Shown: positions 56,092 through 64,000 of the stretch, in pieces
Numbering within the stretch: position 1 is the stretch's first letter
Layout: each line of letters starts with the position of its first letter
Source: Bifidobacterium asteroides
GTDB lineage: Bacteria; Actinomycetota; Actinomycetes; Actinomycetales; Bifidobacteriaceae
Assembly: GCF_003202755.1 (NCBI RefSeq)
Contig: NZ_QGLK01000001.1
Coordinates: 248,001 to 312,000, forward strand
Reading direction: 5' to 3'
Length of the DNA: 64,000 bases
The notes under the pieces: model-generated
Told to the model about the DNA's origin: nothing
Databases searched by the model: none
What the model saw: the letters and a program-made list of their open reading frames with translations, nothing else
Translations under genes and position numbers: made by a program

Positions 56092-56388
56092 ATGTCTGCG
56101 CATAAGTATGAATTGATGTTCATTGCCGATCCGGCCATGGATGAGCGCTCGCTGAAGAAGCTGACCGACCAGTATCTCGAGGTGGTCACCAAGGAAGGCG
56201 GCTCTGTCGACAATATCGATGTCTGGGGCCGTCGCAAGCTAGCCTACGAGATCGACAAGCACAAGGAAGGCAACTACGTGGTGGTTGAGTACACCTGCGA
56301 GCCCTCCGCCAGCGCCGAGCTTGATCGTGTGCTGAACCTGAACGAGTCCGTCATCCGTACCAAGATTCTTCGCAAGGACGACAAGTAA
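56092..56388 (+). CDS. rpsF: 30S ribosomal protein S6
   Basis: The 98-residue protein has the S6 ferredoxin-like fold: YELMFIADPAMDERSLKKLTDQY, GRRKLAYEIDKHKEGNYVVVEY and an acidic/basic tail DESVIRTKILRKD-like. It pairs with S18 in the platform of the small subunit. ATG 56092 follows AAAGGAGG by 6 bases. It begins the rpsF-ssb-rpsR-rplI operon. Confidence 0.98.
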   Translation: MSAHKYELMFIADPAMDERSLKKLTDQYLEVVTKEGGSVDNIDVWGRRKLAYEIDKHKEGNYVVVEYTCEPSASAELDRVLNLNESVIRTKILRKDDK

Positions 56389-56488
56389 GCAAACAGCAAA
56401 AGGACGTCGAAGCGTCGAAGGTCCAAGGGTGCGGGATTCGCCCCAACAGGCTCATTCCCAAATCCTCACTCCGAGGAAAGGTCGTGAC

Positions 56489-57106
56489 ATGGCGGGAGAT
56501 ACATACATCACCGTGGTGGGCAATCTCACTGCGGATCCGGAGGTGCGTACGACCTCCAATGGAGGCACGGTGGCCAACCTGACCATCGCGTCCACGCCCA
56601 GGCAGTTCAACAGGAACTCGGGGCAGTGGGAGGACGGCGACTCGCTCTTCATGCGTTGCTCGGCCTGGGATTCCACCTACAGTCCCATGGCCTCCAACAT
56701 TCAGGCCAGCCTGACCAAGGGCATGAGGGTGATCGCTCAGGGTCGTCTGGTGCAGCGCTCCTATCAGGATCGTGAGGGCAACAACCGCACGGTCGTGGAG
56801 CTGCGTCTGGACGAGATTGGACCCGCACTGACACGGAACACCGCCCAGGTCACCAGGAATGCCAACACTGGTGGCGGAGGATCCCGTGGTGGTTTCGCCG
56901 GCTCCAACAACGGCGGATACCAGGGTGGGGCTTCCTACCAGGGCGGCGCCGGCGCGGCATCGGCCCCCATGGGTCGTCAGCAGCCAGCGCAGAGCCAGCA
57001 GGCCCCTGCTCAGGATCCCTGGTCATCGACCGGGTCCGGCGATTCCTTCGGATCCTTCGGGTCCACCGGTGAGTTCGGTGGTTCCGGGGACGAACCCGAA
57101 TTCTGA
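56489..57106 (+). CDS. ssb: Single-stranded DNA-binding protein
   Basis: The 205-residue protein has an OB-fold in its first 115 residues (TYITVVGNLTADPEVRTTSNGG, RCSAWDSTYSPMASNI, VIAQGRLVQRSYQDREG). A Gly/Gln/Ser-rich flexible linker and the acidic tip GDEPEF, which docks partner repair proteins, follow. ATG 56489 has GGAAAGG upstream; the longer frame from 56429 is unsupported. It lies between rpsF and rpsR, as in most Gram-positives. Confidence 0.97.
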   Translation: MAGDTYITVVGNLTADPEVRTTSNGGTVANLTIASTPRQFNRNSGQWEDGDSLFMRCSAWDSTYSPMASNIQASLTKGMRVIAQGRLVQRSYQDREGNNRTVVELRLDEIGPALTRNTAQVTRNANTGGGGSRGGFAGSNNGGYQGGASYQGGAGAASAPMGRQQPAQSQQAPAQDPWSSTGSGDSFGSFGSTGEFGGSGDEPEF

Positions 57107-57142
57107 AGTTTCATAGCGTCATCATTCATTTAAGGAGTACCA

Positions 57143-57391
57143 ATGTCACGTAAAAGGCCGCAACCGCCGGTCAAGCCCTTCAAGAAGAAGCCGAATCCTC
57201 TGAGGGCCGCCAAGATTCATACCATCGATTACAAGGACGTGGCTCTGCTGCGCAAGTTCATCTCTGACCGCGGCAAGATCCGTTCTCGCCGCATCACCGG
57301 CGTCACCGTCCAGGAGCAGCGCGAGATCTCCAAGGCGATCAAGAACGCCCGCGAGATGGCCCTGCTGCCCTACGCCACCAACGGTCGCTGA
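57143..57391 (+). CDS. rpsR: 30S ribosomal protein S18
   Basis: The 82-residue basic protein contains the S18 core [43 protein letters not shown]. There are no zinc-binding Cys pairs, so it is the zinc-free form. AAGGAG lies 6 bases before the ATG. Confidence 0.98.
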   Translation: MSRKRPQPPVKPFKKKPNPLRAAKIHTIDYKDVALLRKFISDRGKIRSRRITGVTVQEQREISKAIKNAREMALLPYATNGR

Positions 57392-57405
57392 GGGAGGTCA
57401 GGATT

Positions 57406-57855
57406 ATGGCAAAGGAAACCAAGGTTATTCTGACCGATACCGTGACCGATCTGGGTCACAAGGGCGACGTCGTCGCAGTCAAGCCCGGTTATGCGCGCAA
57501 CTTCCTGATTCCCCAGGGACTGGCTTTCGCCTGGTCCAAGGGCGCCGCCGCGCAGATCGAGTCCCTGCAGCGGGCCCGTCGCGCCAAGTCCATGGCCACC
57601 CGTGAGGATGCCGTGGCTGCCAAGGCCGCCATCGATGGGCAGACTGTCGAGATCGCAGCCAAGGTGTCCGATTCAGGCAAGCTCTTCGGCGGCATTTCCA
57701 ACGATGCCATCGCCCAGGCTCTTCGCCCCCTGGCCGACGTCGATCCCCGCTCCATCTCCGTGGAGACCATCAAGACCACTGGCGAGTTCCCGGCAACCGT
57801 AGCTCTGCACCCCGAGATCTCGGCCGCTTTCACGGTCAAGGTCGTCGCTGAGTAG
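57406..57855 (+). CDS. rplI: 50S ribosomal protein L9
   Basis: The 149-residue protein has the L9 N-terminal domain ([34 protein letters not shown]). A long connecting helix and a C-terminal domain ([15 protein letters not shown]) follow. It starts 14 bases after rpsR with GGGAGG upstream. Confidence 0.98.
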   Translation: MAKETKVILTDTVTDLGHKGDVVAVKPGYARNFLIPQGLAFAWSKGAAAQIESLQRARRAKSMATREDAVAAKAAIDGQTVEIAAKVSDSGKLFGGISNDAIAQALRPLADVDPRSISVETIKTTGEFPATVALHPEISAAFTVKVVAE

Positions 57856-57914
57856 CAAATCCGACCCCGATTATCCCATTAACGATCCTTTGAAATAGGG
57901 ATCTGGGCTTAAGC

Positions 57915-57956
57915 AGGAGGCCTTCCCGCAGCAGATTATACGCGGGAAGGCCTCCT
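57915..57956 (+). terminator. Terminator of the rpsF-rplI operon
   Basis: AGGAGGCCTTCCCGC (57915-57929) pairs perfectly with GCGGGAAGGCCTCCT (57942-57956), a 15-base stem with a 12-base loop, 60 bases after rplI. The T-tail is short (TTATG), so it may work partly in both directions for the convergent tautomerase gene. Confidence 0.85.
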
Positions 57957-57982
57957 TATGCGTTACAGGGGATTACTCAATT

Positions 57983-58330
57983 TTAGAAATTGCCGCCGTT
58001 CCAACCCCAGTCAGTAGTGGCCGTGTAACGGATGTAGGTGCGGTCCTTGGGGATGGACAGCTCCGATTCCAATGTGTCCATGATGGTCTTGGTCAGGCTT
58101 TCCCAAGCGGACTTGGGCACGTCGCTGCCGAAGACGTTGACTTCCACATAGGCGGCAGGCTTGCTGTCGTCACCGCCGAAGTAGATGGGCATGTCCGATT
58201 CGAAGGGGCACATGAGCCAGCCCTCGGACTTGCCCGGAACGGCGGTGATGGCCTTGCCGTAGGCCGTCTTGATCCGTTCACGCTGTTCGGCGGTGATCGG
58301 TGTACTTACATGAGTGTGAATAACAGGCAT
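57983..58330 (-). CDS. MIF-family tautomerase (phenylpyruvate/dopachrome-type)
   Basis: The 115-residue protein starts MPVIHTHVS, exposing the catalytic N-terminal Pro after Met removal. KSEGWLMCPFESDMPIYFGG and AYVEVNVFG match the MIF-like fold, and the C-terminal DWGWNGGNF is typical. These trimeric enzymes tautomerise phenylpyruvate in vitro; the bacterial role is unclear. Secretion is not predicted. It is convergent with the ribosomal operon. Confidence 0.9.
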   Translation of the reverse strand: MPVIHTHVSTPITAEQRERIKTAYGKAITAVPGKSEGWLMCPFESDMPIYFGGDDSKPAAYVEVNVFGSDVPKSAWESLTKTIMDTLESELSIPKDRTYIRYTATTDWGWNGGNF

Positions 58331-58438
58331 GGTGCTTCCTTTCCGGTCCGTCCGGCATGACCACTCAGGATGATTCGATCCGCCTGACGGATGGCTGACT
58401 ATTCCCGTCCCATAGTAGCCTTGACTGGAAAGGTTGGC

Positions 58439-58963
58439 TCAGTGCCAGCCAAAGGGTTGGTGACGTAGGGACCAGGCTCCCAGACGGTGGGCCACCGAAC
58501 GCGGGTTGACCGGCTTGCCAGGTGCAGGCGCGTCCAGCAGCCACTTGCGGATCAGGAAGTTCCAGATGGCCACCACGACGGTGGCAGTGATCTTGGCGAT
58601 GTTGGCATGGAGCAGGTAGCGGGCGTGCATGGTGGTGATGGCATCCGGCGGCAGCATGGCAGTGCCCATCCATAGGATCACCTCATTGATCCCCAGGCCT
58701 ATGACTGAGGAGACCAGGAAGACCGTCATCTCCATCCACCGGGCCATGTCCTCCCGATGCCTGAAGACATAGCGCATGCTGGCCAGGTAATTGAAAACGA
58801 GGGAGATCAGGAAGGAGATGGCTCCGGCCAGGACATTGTTCAGGTGCGGCCCCATGATCAGCAGGTTCATGATGCCGATGTCGATCAGGAAAGCGATGAC
58901 GCCCACGATGCCGAACTTGAGCAGCTGTCCGATTAATCTACGCACGGTAGCCAATTCAATCAT
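58439..58963 (-). CDS. GtrA-family membrane protein
   Basis: The 174-residue protein has four membrane helices and the GtrA/DPMS pattern LLKFGIVGVIAFLIDIGIMNLL, NVLAGAISFLISLVFNYLASMRYVF and AKITATVVVAIWNFLIRKWLL. Such proteins are thought to flip polyprenyl-linked sugars, and could serve the GtrB/GtrII pair far to the left. ATG 58963 sits one base after AGGAGG, too near; TTG 58954 with 10-base spacing could be the real start. Confidence 0.88.
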   Translation of the reverse strand: MIELATVRRLIGQLLKFGIVGVIAFLIDIGIMNLLIMGPHLNNVLAGAISFLISLVFNYLASMRYVFRHREDMARWMEMTVFLVSSVIGLGINEVILWMGTAMLPPDAITTMHARYLLHANIAKITATVVVAIWNFLIRKWLLDAPAPGKPVNPRSVAHRLGAWSLRHQPFGWH

Positions 58964-59023
58964 TCCTCCTGTGCTGACGGAGTGCCGGGAACCGCTTGTG
59001 CGCAAAAGCCTTACGTTACGCCC

Positions 59024-60361
59024 TCAGGCGGGCAGCTCAGTCAGAATGGGCTCCTCAGTGCTGTTGCGGATTTGACGGAAGCCTACAAAGGCGATGGCCA
59101 GCGAGGCCAGAGCCAGAGTAGTGACCACCCCGAACCCGCCCTGGGATCCGTAACGGTCGATGAACTGCCCGGCCACAGCCGAACCGGCGGAAGAACCGAT
59201 CGAATTCATGGCGCTCAGCCAGGCCATGCCTTCGGTGAAGCGGATGGGCGGCACCAGGTGGAGCATGAGCTGGTTGCCGTTGATCCATGTGGGCGCTTGG
59301 CAGACGCCGATGATCAGGTAGATGAACATGATGGTCAACAGATTCCTGGCGAACATGAAAGTTCCGATGCCCAGGTTGACCACTAGCAGGCAGAAGTAGA
59401 AACGCTTCCAGAGGGGGATGGTCCAGTTCTTGGCACCGTAGAGCAGGGCACCGACCAAGGAGCTGAAGGAGAAGCAGGCGAAGACGAATCCGGTCATCTG
59501 CTTCATCTCCTGCTCGGTGGCGAAGGCGATGATGGAGATGGATGCCGCGCTCTGGAAGGCTCCCAGGCCGAACCAGGTGGCACAGACGGCAATCATGCCG
59601 GCGCTCCAGAAGGCCCCGCTGCGGCCGTTCCCGCCTTCCTGGGCCCGAAGACGAGCCACCTGCTGAGCCTGTCGTTCCCGGTACTCCTTGCGGGTGATGC
59701 CCTGGGCGCGGGCCATGTCCGTCTGCGAAGGCGGCTCGGTTTCTCGACAGGAGAGGAACATAAAGGCTCCCACCAGCACGCAGATTCCGGTGAAAGAGAA
59801 AGCCAACACGCCCGAAATGACCGCCAGTATGGAAGCCAGTGGGTTGCCGATCACCCACATGGCCTCGTCGAAGACCCCTGACAGGGACAGGGCCTGGTTA
59901 GTGGCACGGTGGTCGCCGCGTAGCAGGTGCGTCCACCGGCTACGGCTCATGGCTCCCCAGGGCGGAATGGCCGCCATGAAGGGGGTGACCAAATAGAGCA
60001 CCCAGGTGGGAGCGTGGGCGGTGATGGCTGTGATCAGGACCGTGGCGGCCACAACCCAGACCAGAACCGTGGGGATGGAGACCTGTCGCTGACCGAACTT
60101 GTCAACCAACTTGCCCAGCATAGGGCTGACCAGAGCCAGGGCCACGGCTTGGATGGCGGTCAGGGCTCCGGCCAGGGAATAACTGCCGTAGTAGTGTTGC
60201 ACCGAGATAGTGATGGTCATGCCCACCATGGGGAAAGGCATGGAGGCAATGACCGACCCTACTGCGAACCGCGCCGTATGAGGCAGTCGCAGAAGCGCTG
60301 AGTATCCTCCGAAGACTCTGTGACCGGCTTCGACCAGAGCCGCCTTCAATTGCCGTGGCAT
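59024..60361 (-). CDS. MFS transporter
   Basis: The 445-residue protein has twelve predicted membrane helices. MLGKLVDKFGQRQV corresponds to motif A between helices 2 and 3, and an amphipathic central loop rich in Arg and Gln (ITRKEYRERQAQQVARLRAQE) separates the halves. Helix 11-12 resembles efflux MFS proteins. The ribosome binding site is weak. No regulator is adjacent, and the substrate is unknown. Confidence 0.85.
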   Translation of the reverse strand: MPRQLKAALVEAGHRVFGGYSALLRLPHTARFAVGSVIASMPFPMVGMTITISVQHYYGSYSLAGALTAIQAVALALVSPMLGKLVDKFGQRQVSIPTVLVWVVAATVLITAITAHAPTWVLYLVTPFMAAIPPWGAMSRSRWTHLLRGDHRATNQALSLSGVFDEAMWVIGNPLASILAVISGVLAFSFTGICVLVGAFMFLSCRETEPPSQTDMARAQGITRKEYRERQAQQVARLRAQEGGNGRSGAFWSAGMIAVCATWFGLGAFQSAASISIIAFATEQEMKQMTGFVFACFSFSSLVGALLYGAKNWTIPLWKRFYFCLLVVNLGIGTFMFARNLLTIMFIYLIIGVCQAPTWINGNQLMLHLVPPIRFTEGMAWLSAMNSIGSSAGSAVAGQFIDRYGSQGGFGVVTTLALASLAIAFVGFRQIRNSTEEPILTELPA

Positions 60362-60574
60362 GGGTTGTTCGTCTCGCTTTCCCTAGGTGTCTTCACGGTC
60401 CCGAAGCATGTTTTCCGCAAGAACTTTAGACGCATGGAGAGGAAGCGGGGGTGCTGGGGGGACTGCTACAGTGGTAACCATATCGGCGCCTGATCGGTGC
60501 CATTCGGATAGTGATAATTCTACCCCCCGCCATGGTCACTTAAGGGGCCCGTCGGGGAGCTTGGGAGGTGGGTC

Positions 60575-61231
60575 GTGCCTGCGACGACCATTCATTTCGT
60601 CCGTCATGGCCAGGTTGATAATCCCGATCATATTCTCTATGAGCGATTGCCGGGATTCCATCTGTCTGACAGGGGCAGGGCCATGGTCGAGGCGACGGCC
60701 CGCTTTATGGCCGAAGCTCCCGGTATGCGCGATCTGGAAGCCGTTTACTCCTCCCCGCTGGACAGGACCAGGGAGACCACGGCCATCCTGCTTGAGCAGA
60801 TCAACCCTGCTCGTGTCCGGCACGGCTTGAAACCGTTGGAGCCCATTTACGACCGTCGCCTGATCGAGGCTGGCAACGAATTCCGCGGCAAGCGCATCGG
60901 TCACGGGCAGGGGGCCCTCTGGCGACCCTCCAACCTGCGGCTGATCCTGGATCTGCGCCGTCCCAGCTGGGGGGAGTCATATAGGCAGATCGCTCGACGA
61001 GTGGGGGATTTCGTCCGGCAGGTGGTTCGTAGCCACCCTGACGCACAGGTCCTGGCTGTTTCGCATGAGTCGCCCATCTGGTCGTATCGTCATCTCTTGG
61101 AGACCGGCCACCCCGAGCACAATATGCTCCTCAGGGCCACCGCCCTGGCCTCGGTGACCTCCATCACCCTGGACTGTGAAACCGGCAAAGTGCTGGGAAT
61201 CACCTATGCGGATCCGGCGGCAGGCGTGTGA
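60575..61231 (+). CDS. Histidine phosphatase (phosphoglycerate mutase-like)
   Basis: The 218-residue protein has the catalytic IHFVRHGQ motif, with second-His phosphorelay residues in YSSPLDRTRETTAILLEQ and LAVSHESPIWSY. This marks the histidine acid phosphatase superfamily; the phosphoglycerate mutase branch fits best, though the absence of a glycolytic context leaves phosphatase activity on a small metabolite as most likely. GTG 60575 follows GGGAGG by 6 bases. It is followed by an unrecognised gene in the same direction. Confidence 0.9.
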   Translation: MPATTIHFVRHGQVDNPDHILYERLPGFHLSDRGRAMVEATARFMAEAPGMRDLEAVYSSPLDRTRETTAILLEQINPARVRHGLKPLEPIYDRRLIEAGNEFRGKRIGHGQGALWRPSNLRLILDLRRPSWGESYRQIARRVGDFVRQVVRSHPDAQVLAVSHESPIWSYRHLLETGHPEHNMLLRATALASVTSITLDCETGKVLGITYADPAAGV

Positions 61232-61306
61232 AGACCGCTTGCAGGGCCTAGGATGGCTGAGGATACTGTCGTGGATGACTGTCCGAGAACCCGATGAAGG
61301 AGCGTG

Positions 61307-62173
61307 ATGATCATGGTGGATGTACAGTCAAGCGCGGAGGCGATAGCAGGACGGCCCGCCGTGGCCCAGGCGGCTGAGCAGGGGGCCAGGCTGGTGGACC
61401 TTTGGCCCTTGACGAATGCCGAGCATCTGGCCAACGATGCCAAGTATGCGGAGGATCTGCAGGTGCGTATCAGCATGGTGCTGGCGCAGCTGATGACGGG
61501 CGAGGATGTGACCATTCCCGACGCAGAATACGTCTATGAGGGCGCTGAGGACATTCCTGGCCGTCCCCAGGAGCTTGTGGATGCCCTCATGGCTGCCAAC
61601 GATGCCATTGAGGCGGCTGCGCAGGCGCAGGGCGACCAGTCCAAGACGCTTGCGGATTTGGCTGAAACCTTGGGCAGCGGCTGGGACCAGGCCCGGCAGC
61701 AGGAGGTGGCTGCTGGCGTGGCCAGGGCCGAGCAGTCCGTGAATGACCAGAACGAATCTCCCAAATCCCCTCAGGGCAAGGAGGAAGTGGCCCGGGACCT
61801 GGCTACGAGCCTGGAGATCTGCCGTGATCTGCTTCAGCGTGCAGGCGCTGACCCTGACCATGCTGCGACCGCCGCGCCAATTCTGGTCTATATCAATGAG
61901 CTCAACGAGCGACTGGGCATTCCCCGGGCTTTCCTGTCTGACGAGGATGTCGTCCGTGCCTTGAGATTACTGGATGATCCTGAGGCTTTCGCCGACCTGC
62001 TGGCCCCTTTGGTTGGCGCTGAGTGGGACCACCATCGTCAGGAGGTGCTCTGGGACCCCGAGGAGGCCAAGCGCAAGGCCAAGGAGGACGATGAGCGTAA
62101 GAGCCGCGAGGCCCTGCAGGCCAAGTTTGCCCATGTGCCTGAGGACCCCAACAAGCCTCCTGTGGAGCTTTAA
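61307..62173 (+). CDS. Unrecognised 288-residue acidic soluble protein
   Basis: I do not recognise this protein. It is acidic and largely helical, with no signal or membrane segments, and has Ala/Gln/Glu-rich helices (residues ~95-170). LSDEDVVRALRLLDDPEAFADLLAPLVGAEWDHHRQEVLWDPEEAKRKA follows, ending in a charged coil. AAGGAG is 4 bases before ATG 61307; ATG 61313 or GTG 61304 are alternatives. It may form an operon with the histidine phosphatase 75 bases upstream. Confidence 0.75.
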   Translation: MIMVDVQSSAEAIAGRPAVAQAAEQGARLVDLWPLTNAEHLANDAKYAEDLQVRISMVLAQLMTGEDVTIPDAEYVYEGAEDIPGRPQELVDALMAANDAIEAAAQAQGDQSKTLADLAETLGSGWDQARQQEVAAGVARAEQSVNDQNESPKSPQGKEEVARDLATSLEICRDLLQRAGADPDHAATAAPILVYINELNERLGIPRAFLSDEDVVRALRLLDDPEAFADLLAPLVGAEWDHHRQEVLWDPEEAKRKAKEDDERKSREALQAKFAHVPEDPNKPPVEL

Positions 62174-62179
62174 GACCTT

Positions 62180-62217
62180 CTGCCCTTCGCCTCGGCATCG
62201 GTCAAGACGAAGGGCAG
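62180..62217. terminator. Hairpin between convergent genes
   Basis: CTGCCCTTCG (62180-62189) pairs perfectly with CGAAGGGCAG (62208-62217) with an 18-base loop, between the stop codons at 62173 and 62225. No T-run follows on either strand, so it is a likely but weak bidirectional terminator. Confidence 0.6.
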
Positions 62218-62224
62218 GGTGAAC

Positions 62225-63262
62225 TCAGCGGTCGAAACGGGCTCCTCGTGGATCACTGGGTCGGGCCAGCAGAATGATCCCGGCGACGGCTCCGGCGATC
62301 ATGATCAATGCGCCCAAGCCAAGCAGGGAGAGCGAGGATCCTGGATGCCCGTCGATAATAGCCACAATGGCGAAGACCAGAGGAATGCCGCCCACCAGCT
62401 CACTTACGAAGGGCAGGAGTATCCAGAAGCCGGACATGTTGGTGTCGTGAAGTCGCCGTATGCCCACGGCCAGATTCGGTATGAAAAGTCCAAGGGCGAC
62501 CAAGAAGGATAGGATCCGTCCCACAAAGACGGATCCTGAGGTGATGATCGAAACCGCAAAGTCGATGAGGAAGATCATGAGAAAAACCCACCAGAATTCC
62601 CCACGGGAGGCCCTCCCGGAGAAGACGGAATATTTGACGAAGAAACGTTTGCAAGCGTTTACGAAGTCAATGCCGTACCAGGGTGCGTTCAGTGGCGGCT
62701 CGCCGTTGAAACCGGCGTTCGCATAGGGGTAGGCCGGATACTGCGGGACCTGGGGTCCGGGCTGGTACCCTGCCTGATATCCCGATTGGTAGCCTGCCTG
62801 CGACCAACCTTCAGGCGATTGATAAGAGTTGTCCGATGCATAGCCAGACGGCGGGGTTGTGCCATTGGGCTGGCCATTGGCCTGGCCGGGATTCGGATTT
62901 TGACCGTAGGGCGCCTGCTGCTGTCCGTAGTACTGCTGTTCATTGGACTGTTGACCATAGGGCTGTTGCTGGTTGTAGCCTAACTGTTGACCCTGCGGCT
63001 GTTGACCGTATGGCTGCCCTTGGTATGACTGTTCCCGCTGGTAATCGACAGCAGGTTTTTGGGCTTCGTTGATCGGATGGTAGACGTCGCTCTGGTCAGA
63101 AGCTGCTTGTGCATAGCCGGGTTGGTCTGGTTGCGGCTGATTCGGGTAGGTTGCGGGCCCTGAACCGGTTCCATCTGTGTGACTGTTCTGGGACCAGCCG
63201 TTGGCGGAGCCCTGGTCATTGGGGGTCTGGTTCCCGTCGTTCGTATCATCTGGATGGCTCAT
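62225..63262 (-). CDS. DUF805 membrane protein with long Q/N/Y/P-rich N-terminal region
   Basis: The 345-residue protein has a low-complexity N-terminal half made of Gln, Tyr, Gly, Pro and Asn (QPYGQQPQGQQ, QQPYGQQSNEQQ). The DUF805 domain follows (LNAPWYGIDFVNACKRFFVKYSVFSGRASRGEFWW, RRLHDTNMSGFW) with four membrane helices. DUF805 function is unknown; in E. coli members are small inner-membrane proteins. ATG 63262 follows GAGAGGG by 9 bases. The prion-like N-terminus would be cytoplasmic and may form assemblies. Confidence 0.88.
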   Translation of the reverse strand: MSHPDDTNDGNQTPNDQGSANGWSQNSHTDGTGSGPATYPNQPQPDQPGYAQAASDQSDVYHPINEAQKPAVDYQREQSYQGQPYGQQPQGQQLGYNQQQPYGQQSNEQQYYGQQQAPYGQNPNPGQANGQPNGTTPPSGYASDNSYQSPEGWSQAGYQSGYQAGYQPGPQVPQYPAYPYANAGFNGEPPLNAPWYGIDFVNACKRFFVKYSVFSGRASRGEFWWVFLMIFLIDFAVSIITSGSVFVGRILSFLVALGLFIPNLAVGIRRLHDTNMSGFWILLPFVSELVGGIPLVFAIVAIIDGHPGSSLSLLGLGALIMIAGAVAGIILLARPSDPRGARFDR

Positions 63263-63441
63263 GGATATCGTCCCTCTCATCTTCTCTTGATAATCCTGAA
63301 TCTGACTTTTCCGTACATCCCTATTATGGCAGGCCGGTTCTTCTGCCTGCTAGTCCTGGCTAATGCAGTGGATAGGGGACTCGTCACGCTTACTTGGGCC
63401 AGTCTGTCAGATTCGGTAGGTGATTGCTGCTGCGGGACTCT

Positions 63442-64000
63442 TCACTCGTCGTCCGGATTGACCATGTGATCATCGCCGGCATCGCCGAGCAGTAGCCGCT
63501 CGGTTAGGGTGATCAGGCCCAGCAGGAGGGCGGTCAGCAGGATGATGACCAGGGTGGCCGAGAAGATCAGCGGAGTTCTAAAGGAGTTGAAGGCCGACTG
63601 CAGCCATATGCCCAGGCCGTTCCTGGCACCCAGATACTCCGAGGTGGCCGCGGTGGCGAAGACATAGGCGGCGCTGATGCGCAGACCGCCGAAGATCTGC
63701 CCAGCAGCCACTCTCAGCTTGACGTGCCAGAGGGTCCAAGTCCGGGTTGCCCCGCAATTCAGCGCTACATCCTGGTAGAAGCGCGGCACGGACTTGAGGC
63801 CTCGGTAGGTCTGGACCACGATGGGGAAGAGGGCAAAGACGGCCACGATGACCACCTTGCCCAGGGGCTCGAATCCGAACCAGATCACGAACAAGGGTGC
63901 GATGGTGATCAGCGGAATCATCTGAGCGCCGGCGATCAGGGGGTAGAGGGCATCATGCAGGGTGCGCCAGCTGTAGAGGGCCAGGCCGATCACTATTCCC
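63442..64000 (-). CDS. ABC transporter permease (SsuC/TauC/ThiX-like), partial
   Basis: The reading frame is open through the window end, so only the C-terminal ~185 residues are seen. GAQMIPLITIAPLFVIWFGFEPLGKVVIVAVFALFPI and the EAA loop (VALNCGATRTWTLWHVKLRVAAGQIFGGLRIS) are hallmarks of binding-protein-dependent transport permeases of the nitrate/taurine/thiamine-precursor group. The substrate cannot be decided without the binding protein and ATPase. A GTG at 63993 is internal rather than the start. Confidence 0.9.
   Translation of the reverse strand, partial: GIVIGLALYSWRTLHDALYPLIAGAQMIPLITIAPLFVIWFGFEPLGKVVIVAVFALFPIVVQTYRGLKSVPRFYQDVALNCGATRTWTLWHVKLRVAAGQIFGGLRISAAYVFATAATSEYLGARNGLGIWLQSAFNSFRTPLIFSATLVIILLTALLLGLITLTERLLLGDAGDDHMVNPDDE

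Overview
The window reads as chromosome from a high-GC Gram-positive of the family Bifidobacteriaceae. The rpsF-ssb-rpsR-rplI order, the extended AGGAGG ribosome binding sites mixed with apparently leaderless genes, the many large cell-wall proteins and the membrane families DUF6020/DUF6541/GtrII in the glycan locus all fit Bifidobacterium. A complete clade-type catalase, rare in that genus, points by inference to the bee-gut group (B. asteroides and relatives). No rRNA, CRISPR array or recognisable transposase is present.

Left part (1-30 kb). A SWIM/SNF2 helicase and an aquaglyceroporin are followed by a YheO-type regulator that sits between two almost identical 265-bp direct repeats; one repeat is the 3' end of a small gene of unknown function. 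Next comes a 1758-residue secreted, wall-anchored protein on the minus strand. A metabolic and stress stretch follows: an MFS exporter, a T4-DenV-like pyrimidine dimer glycosylase, two SDR oxidoreductases, an OFA-type MFS carrier, a nicotinamidase and a GNAT acetyltransferase. Two separate MarR-controlled drug-resistance units come next: marR with a short UvrA-like ABC protein (minus) and marR with a 14-TM DHA2 efflux pump (plus), each with operator-like repeats. After a ~1 kb stretch without convincing genes there is one tRNA-Ser(GGA). Then comes an oxidative-stress/manganese group: catalase, MntH (Nramp), and a divergent DtxR/MntR-type repressor with a perfect dyad between them.

Middle part (30-56 kb). 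This is a cell-envelope and surface-glycan region. It starts with a modular GH25 muramidase carrying a ricin-type lectin and wall-binding repeats. It continues with GT2/GtrII membrane glycosyltransferases, a DUF6020 protein, an acyltransferase-3, a further glycosyltransferase, an LRR/cell-wall-binding-repeat-2 protein, a DUF6541 membrane protein behind a G10 tract, a three-domain GT2-DUF4422-GT8 fusion, a UDP-glucose dehydrogenase-like enzyme, a second DUF4422-GT8 protein, and an ABC-2 export pair (Wzm/Wzt-like) translationally coupled to dTDP-glucose 4,6-dehydratase. Together these suggest a decorated surface polysaccharide exported by an ABC transporter. Gene direction changes often, with two 3' antisense overlaps, which suggests several short modules assembled over time rather than a single operon.

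Right part (56-64 kb). The conserved rpsF-ssb-rpsR-rplI operon has a leader hairpin that can mask its ribosome binding site. It is followed by a MIF-type tautomerase, a GtrA-family membrane protein, an MFS transporter, a histidine phosphatase, an unrecognised soluble protein, a Q/N/Y-rich DUF805 membrane protein and the C-terminal part of an ABC permease that runs off the window.
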